Of a stretch of 17,695 nucleotides of DNA, positions 15,901 to 17,695 are shown piece after piece. The translations under genes and the position numbers were made by a program. Source of the DNA: an uncultured Verrucomicrobiota bacterium. GTDB taxonomy: Bacteria > Verrucomicrobiota > Kiritimatiellia > RFP12 > UBA1067. The notes under the pieces are model-generated. The model was not told where the DNA came from. It saw only the letters and a list, made by a program, of their open reading frames with translations, and searched no databases. The stretch lies in NCBI GenBank assembly GCA_946543025.1, contig CAMNLN010000031.1, positions 1 to 17,695 of the forward strand, given 5' to 3'. Each line of letters begins with the position of its first letter. The stretch's first letter is position 1.

Positions 15901-16555
15901 GTCGTTCATCGCCAAGGGCGTGGTGGGGACGGTGCCGGTGGAGGAGGACGGTTCCGCGCATTTCCTCGCGCCGTCAGGCAAGGTGCTCTACTTCCAGTTG
16001 CTGGACGGCGACTACAACGAGATCCAGCGGATGAGGTCCGTGGTGCAGCTCCAGCCCGGCGAGGTGCGCTCCTGCATCGGCTGCCACGAGAGCCGTCTCA
16101 TTCCGCCTGACTTCACGTACCTGAAGATGAAGGCGATGAAACGCGCGCCGACGGTGCCGGCCGCGCCGCCGTGGGGCGCGGGGGCGTTCCGCTACGAGCA
16201 GGTCGTGCAGCCCGTGCTGGACAGGCGGTGCGTCGCCTGCCACAGCGCGGCGAAGAAGCACCGCCTCGTGCTGGAAGGTACGCGCGACAAGGAGCGCGTG
16301 CCCGCCTCCTGGCGTTCGCTCCTCGACAGCGGCACGGTGCACTATTTCACCTACCAGTACCAGAGGGGCGTGCCGTACAAGGCGCAGCCGTACACGTTCG
16401 GCACGTTTGCGAGTCGCCTGTGGGAGGTGCTCAAGGACGAGCGCCACAAGGGCGTGACGCTCGAGCCGGAGGAGATGCAGGCCATCAAGTGCTGGATCGA
16501 CCTGAACTGTCCGCTGTGGGGCGACTACACGTTCCGCCCCGACCGGCCCGAGTAG
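12917..16555 (+). CDS. HzsA-related secreted diheme protein with discoidin domain
   Basis: A 1212-aa exported protein. Start is ATG 12917 or, equally plausible, ATG 12932 (residue 6); neither has an SD. The signal peptide ends at AQA, residue 30. Regions in order: an F5/8 type C (discoidin) domain at about 68-205 (ENVALRKGV to IDELEVFG), a carbohydrate-binding-like beta domain at about 255-440, a TolB/propeller-like region at about 590-905 opening with KRHPFHPSHNYS, and a C-terminal part with two heme c motifs: CIGCH (Cys1053, Cys1056, His1057) and CVACH (Cys1105, Cys1108, His1109). It ends with the WIDLNCPLWGDY signature. This layout matches PVC proteins annotated as related to the hydrazine synthase alpha subunit; hydrazine synthesis itself is not implied. 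It is last of the four-gene run, 9 bp after the SUMF1 gene. A redox or glycan-binding role outside the cytoplasm is inferred. Confidence 0.8.
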   Translation: MQSANMKSFNCHLRTVVWAGVLSIACAAQALKSDEPYIAGTRLLALVPAPLPYACTAGGVARTDEQGLENVALRKGVTPRASSSLHVAPHRIENLNDGENGNLHSWILGEKTGWVQLEFGHELNVCRIGFASDVRREYTDRAITAFDLQVPDGKGWRTVFTYVGEPVIGYRRFSFAPVRTAILRLAIRDSVRAQPRIDELEVFGSDAPITAEQVAPYRSPYLPTTNRLERAALGEELAWLKQEGWADIERMQLHGHGYPEAIVPFRQEIDILPLPDLPVAPVPDGSGTNAAWRACSRGVARVGRITDWASSPLVEQSVEAGVAGGCLYAAIEGKHFFSANLAVVGVPGTGACGMLAHDKSGLVFTRLYSRNAQPKPVKGVFNAEKSRVEFALPLSEFPDAAKKGIYVTAGIGGRWTPNGGRPVCFRPAGWHVRQEGFTRDGGFKIVLELHRQGVEVAMTSPQMRTRRRYFQPSPMRQTYTLDLRPDDVCGTLGPRLELEFREQSDGMPFRLTLFRYDPAVRMLSLYREMLERRGMDLAPYRAFADEHAALARKGDIVPDRAFLWRLRTAKRKLFLSDPALAPATSLLVSKRHPFHPSHNYSVQFDSAWRPGGGVCRIDIPRDGGALDPDAAKTTLLTSAGTGMIRTPALSFDATRLYYAERNSLTNYFRIWEQDLATGKRRQLSDDGPFHDYWPTPLPDGGIAFVSTRCKVRFLCWRPQAAVLFRMERDGTGVRPLSFANLSEFAPSVMDDGRILWTRSEYVDKGADYGHTVWTIRADGTYPELTYGNTVALPQGFANARMMPGTQNLCATMISHFGDLNGPLAIIDLRKGPHDPSAIRNLTPEVPRPGARSFSDTFREAFPLSADLLLAAWAPQDRFGIWALDRYGNRELLYEDDAIDTICPTLFAARPVPRVMNGTIREELKTAGQGIFVVENVYRGLEGQVKPGAAKWLRICQEMPAVLDKMPDGTYRADHTPFMRWYASPTDVQGGAFGWPSFIAKGVVGTVPVEEDGSAHFLAPSGKVLYFQLLDGDYNEIQRMRSVVQLQPGEVRSCIGCHESRLIPPDFTYLKMKAMKRAPTVPAAPPWGAGAFRYEQVVQPVLDRRCVACHSAAKKHRLVLEGTRDKERVPASWRSLLDSGTVHYFTYQYQRGVPYKAQPYTFGTFASRLWEVLKDERHKGVTLEPEEMQAIKCWIDLNCPLWGDYTFRPDRPE

Positions 16556-16613
16556 CGCGCGCGAACATCCTCTCCCCCGCTCCGCCCCCCAAAAAACGCT
16601 CCAAAAATCGCCG

Positions 16614-16643
16614 TTGACGGAGAAGGGCGGGATGTGCTAGACT
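16614..16643 (+). promoter_or_regulatory. Strong sigma-70-type promoter of the IclR gene
   Basis: TTGACG (16614-16619) and TAGACT (16638-16643) are separated by 18 bp, with an extended -10 TG at 16635-16636. This is the best two-box promoter in the window. Expected start near 16650 gives a leader of about 42 nt that carries the SD GAGGAG (16682-16687) for the GTG start at 16692. Confidence 0.75.
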
Positions 16644-16682
16644 GCTTTCTGTTGGGAAAGCAGTTTTCTCATTTGAAAGCAG
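16642..16682 (+). promoter_or_regulatory. Inverted/direct repeat, candidate IclR autoregulatory operator
   Basis: CTGCTTTC (16642-16649) and GAAAGCAG (16656-16663) are a perfect 8-bp inverted repeat around a 6-bp centre. A third copy, GAAAGCAG, lies at 16675-16682, 19 bp (about two helical turns) after the second, and abuts the SD. The first arm overlaps the -10 box and start site, so a protein bound here would block transcription. IclR-family repressors usually bind palindromes at their own promoter, so autoregulation is the simplest reading. The hairpin could instead act in the mRNA leader. Confidence 0.5.
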
Positions 16683-16691
16683 AGGAGTTGC

Positions 16692-17468
16692 GTGAAGAAG
16701 GTCGGAAAATACGAGATCCCGAGCGTCCGGGCGTGTTTCGCGATGCTGGAACACCTGTCGCGCCATCCGGGCGGGGGCATGCTGTCGGAGATCGTCGAGG
16801 CCGGCGTGCTGCCGCTCGCGAGCGCGTTCCGCATGGCCGTGGTGCTGGAGGGCCTTGGGTATGTGGCGCGTGACCCGGAGACGAAGCGCATCCGCCTCAC
16901 CGACAAGCTGCTCCTCCTCGGCCAGCGCGCGCTCACGGAGCGCGGGATCCTCGAGCTGTCGCAGGGGCCGATGCGCTCCCTGCGCGACCAGGTGGGCGGC
17001 ACCGTCCTCGTCGGCGTGCGCGACGGCGCGTCGTTCGTGGTGCTCGACCAGGTGATCGGCTCGCGGATGTTCTGCTTCGTATCGAAGCCCGGCTACCGGC
17101 TCGAGCTGCACTGCTCCGCGCCGGGCAAGGCCGTGTGGGCGTTCCTGCCGGAGGACGAGCGCGAGGACCTGTTCCGGCAGGTGAAGCTCACGCGGCACAA
17201 CGCCCGCACGAAGCGGACCGCCGCCGCCGTGCGCGCGGACCTCGCCGCCACGCGTGCGCGCGGCTACGCCGTGGACGACGGCGAGCATTTCGACGGCGTC
17301 TACTGCGTCGGCGCGCCCGTCCTCGACAAGGCGGGCTACCCGCTCGCCGCCATCTGGACGACGGGCCTCAAGACGGACGTCCGGACCAATCAGATCCCCG
17401 CGCTCGGCAAGGCCGTGCGCGACGCCGCCAGAAAGGTGTCCGGGCTGATGGGCTACGGCAACTCATGA
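16692..17468 (+). CDS. IclR-family transcriptional regulator
   Basis: A 258-aa DNA-binding protein that probably senses a small metabolite, often a sugar acid or aromatic breakdown product in this family. The start is GTG 16692, with SD GAGGAG (16682-16687); no ATG is near. Residues about 8-65 form the winged helix-turn-helix (VRACFAMLEHLSRHP, MLSEIVEAG, ASAFRMAVVLEGLGYVARD). Residues about 80-250 form the effector-binding domain, with LELHCSAPGKAVWAFLP corresponding to the conserved LHATALGKA region and ARGYAVDDGEHFDGVYCVGAPV to the RGYavddEE-x-x-G motif. Length is typical of the family. It has its own promoter with an operator-like repeat and lies between the HzsA-related gene and a new exoprotein gene 32 bp downstream, which it may share an mRNA with. 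Likely targets are its own unit and neighbouring glycan genes; the effector is unknown. Confidence 0.9.
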   Translation: MKKVGKYEIPSVRACFAMLEHLSRHPGGGMLSEIVEAGVLPLASAFRMAVVLEGLGYVARDPETKRIRLTDKLLLLGQRALTERGILELSQGPMRSLRDQVGGTVLVGVRDGASFVVLDQVIGSRMFCFVSKPGYRLELHCSAPGKAVWAFLPEDEREDLFRQVKLTRHNARTKRTAAAVRADLAATRARGYAVDDGEHFDGVYCVGAPVLDKAGYPLAAIWTTGLKTDVRTNQIPALGKAVRDAARKVSGLMGYGNS

Positions 17469-17500
17469 ACTTTCACGGAAACACGGAAAGGAGACGGACG

Positions 17501-17695
17501 ATGAAGAGCATGACGAACGTCAAGGGGGGCCTGCGCGCATGGGCGCTCGCGGGCGCAACGTGCCTTGCCTGCGCCCTGGCGCACGGGGCGACCGACTCGC
17601 TGTGGATCGGCGGCGCGTCCGGGAACTGGGGCGACGCCAGCAACTGGAGCGGCGCGACCGTGCCGAACGGCGCGGATGCCGTGGCGCGCATCGAA
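17501..17695 (+). CDS. Secreted beta-strand-repeat exoprotein, 5' end only
   Basis: A partial gene running off the window end; 65 codons are visible. ATG 17501 has SD AAGGAG at 17488-17493 (7 nt spacing). The SD joins a tandem duplication of CACGGAAA (17474-17481 and 17482-17489). A signal peptide covers about residues 1-30 (basic start, then a hydrophobic Ala/Leu core ending in ALAHGA). The mature start, LWIGGASGNWGDASNW, is the same W-x-G-x-x-G-x-W-x-x-x-x-N-W opening found in the 1774-aa protein at 2099-7423, so it is probably a second autotransporter-associated beta-strand-repeat exoprotein. It begins 32 bp after the IclR stop and could be cotranscribed with it. Total size is unknown. Confidence 0.8.
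   Translation, partial: MKSMTNVKGGLRAWALAGATCLACALAHGATDSLWIGGASGNWGDASNWSGATVPNGADAVARIE

Noticed and set aside
13163..15961. A 932-codon open frame on the minus strand
   Set aside because: It lies antisense to the HzsA-related gene, whose motifs and signal peptide are clear. It is Arg/His/Ala-rich with no recognisable domain, as expected for a GC-rich shadow frame.
12917..16555. Hydrazine synthase and anammox metabolism
   Set aside because: Only a related fold and heme motifs are seen. No beta/gamma subunits or other anammox genes accompany it, and the context is glycan-related.

Overview
The window is GC-rich, almost entirely plus-strand bacterial DNA. I infer a Kiritimatiellota-type member (Verrucomicrobiota/PVC group, probably gut or anaerobic). 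The reasons are very large secreted proteins with autotransporter-associated beta-strand repeats, SUMF1-domain proteins carrying the N-terminal beta module common in PVC bacteria, a hydrazine-synthase-alpha-related diheme protein, and a secreted GDSL/CE12-type esterase. There is no rRNA or marker gene, so the taxonomy is inference. I see no tRNA, CRISPR array, insertion sequence or phage gene.

Layout. Positions 1-509 are sparse: a 44-codon ORF with its own Shine-Dalgarno and two tandem 20-residue repeats (92-226), then a possible 3' gene remnant (316-435). A rhamnogalacturonan-acetylesterase-like hydrolase (510-1220) follows, with a -10 box so close to its ATG that the mRNA may be leaderless. 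An HD-domain phosphohydrolase follows (1243-2016). A new transcription unit starts at an extended -10 promoter near 2060 and carries a 1774-aa beta-strand-repeat exoprotein (2099-7423) and, 15 bp later, a clan GH-A glycoside hydrolase (7439-10051).

A second unit (promoter near 10096-10124) has four tightly packed genes: a SUMF1-domain protein (10178-11416), a 74-aa secreted miniprotein (11427-11651), a second SUMF1 paralogue (11666-12907), and a 1212-aa HzsA-related protein with discoidin, propeller-like and two CxxCH regions (12917-16555). An IclR-family regulator (16692-17468) has a strong promoter overlapped by a perfect inverted repeat. It is followed 32 bp later by the 5' end of another beta-strand-repeat exoprotein (17501 to the window end).

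How the genes may work together: nearly every product except the HD protein and IclR has an export signal. The picture is an envelope or extracellular glycan-processing locus (deacetylase, glycosidase, adhesin or scaffold proteins, a putative c-type cytochrome) with a local IclR regulator. Both SUMF1 proteins lack the catalytic cysteine pair of formylglycine-generating enzymes and no sulfatase is present, so they are more likely structural or binding proteins. The joint role is inference from gene order, signals and families.
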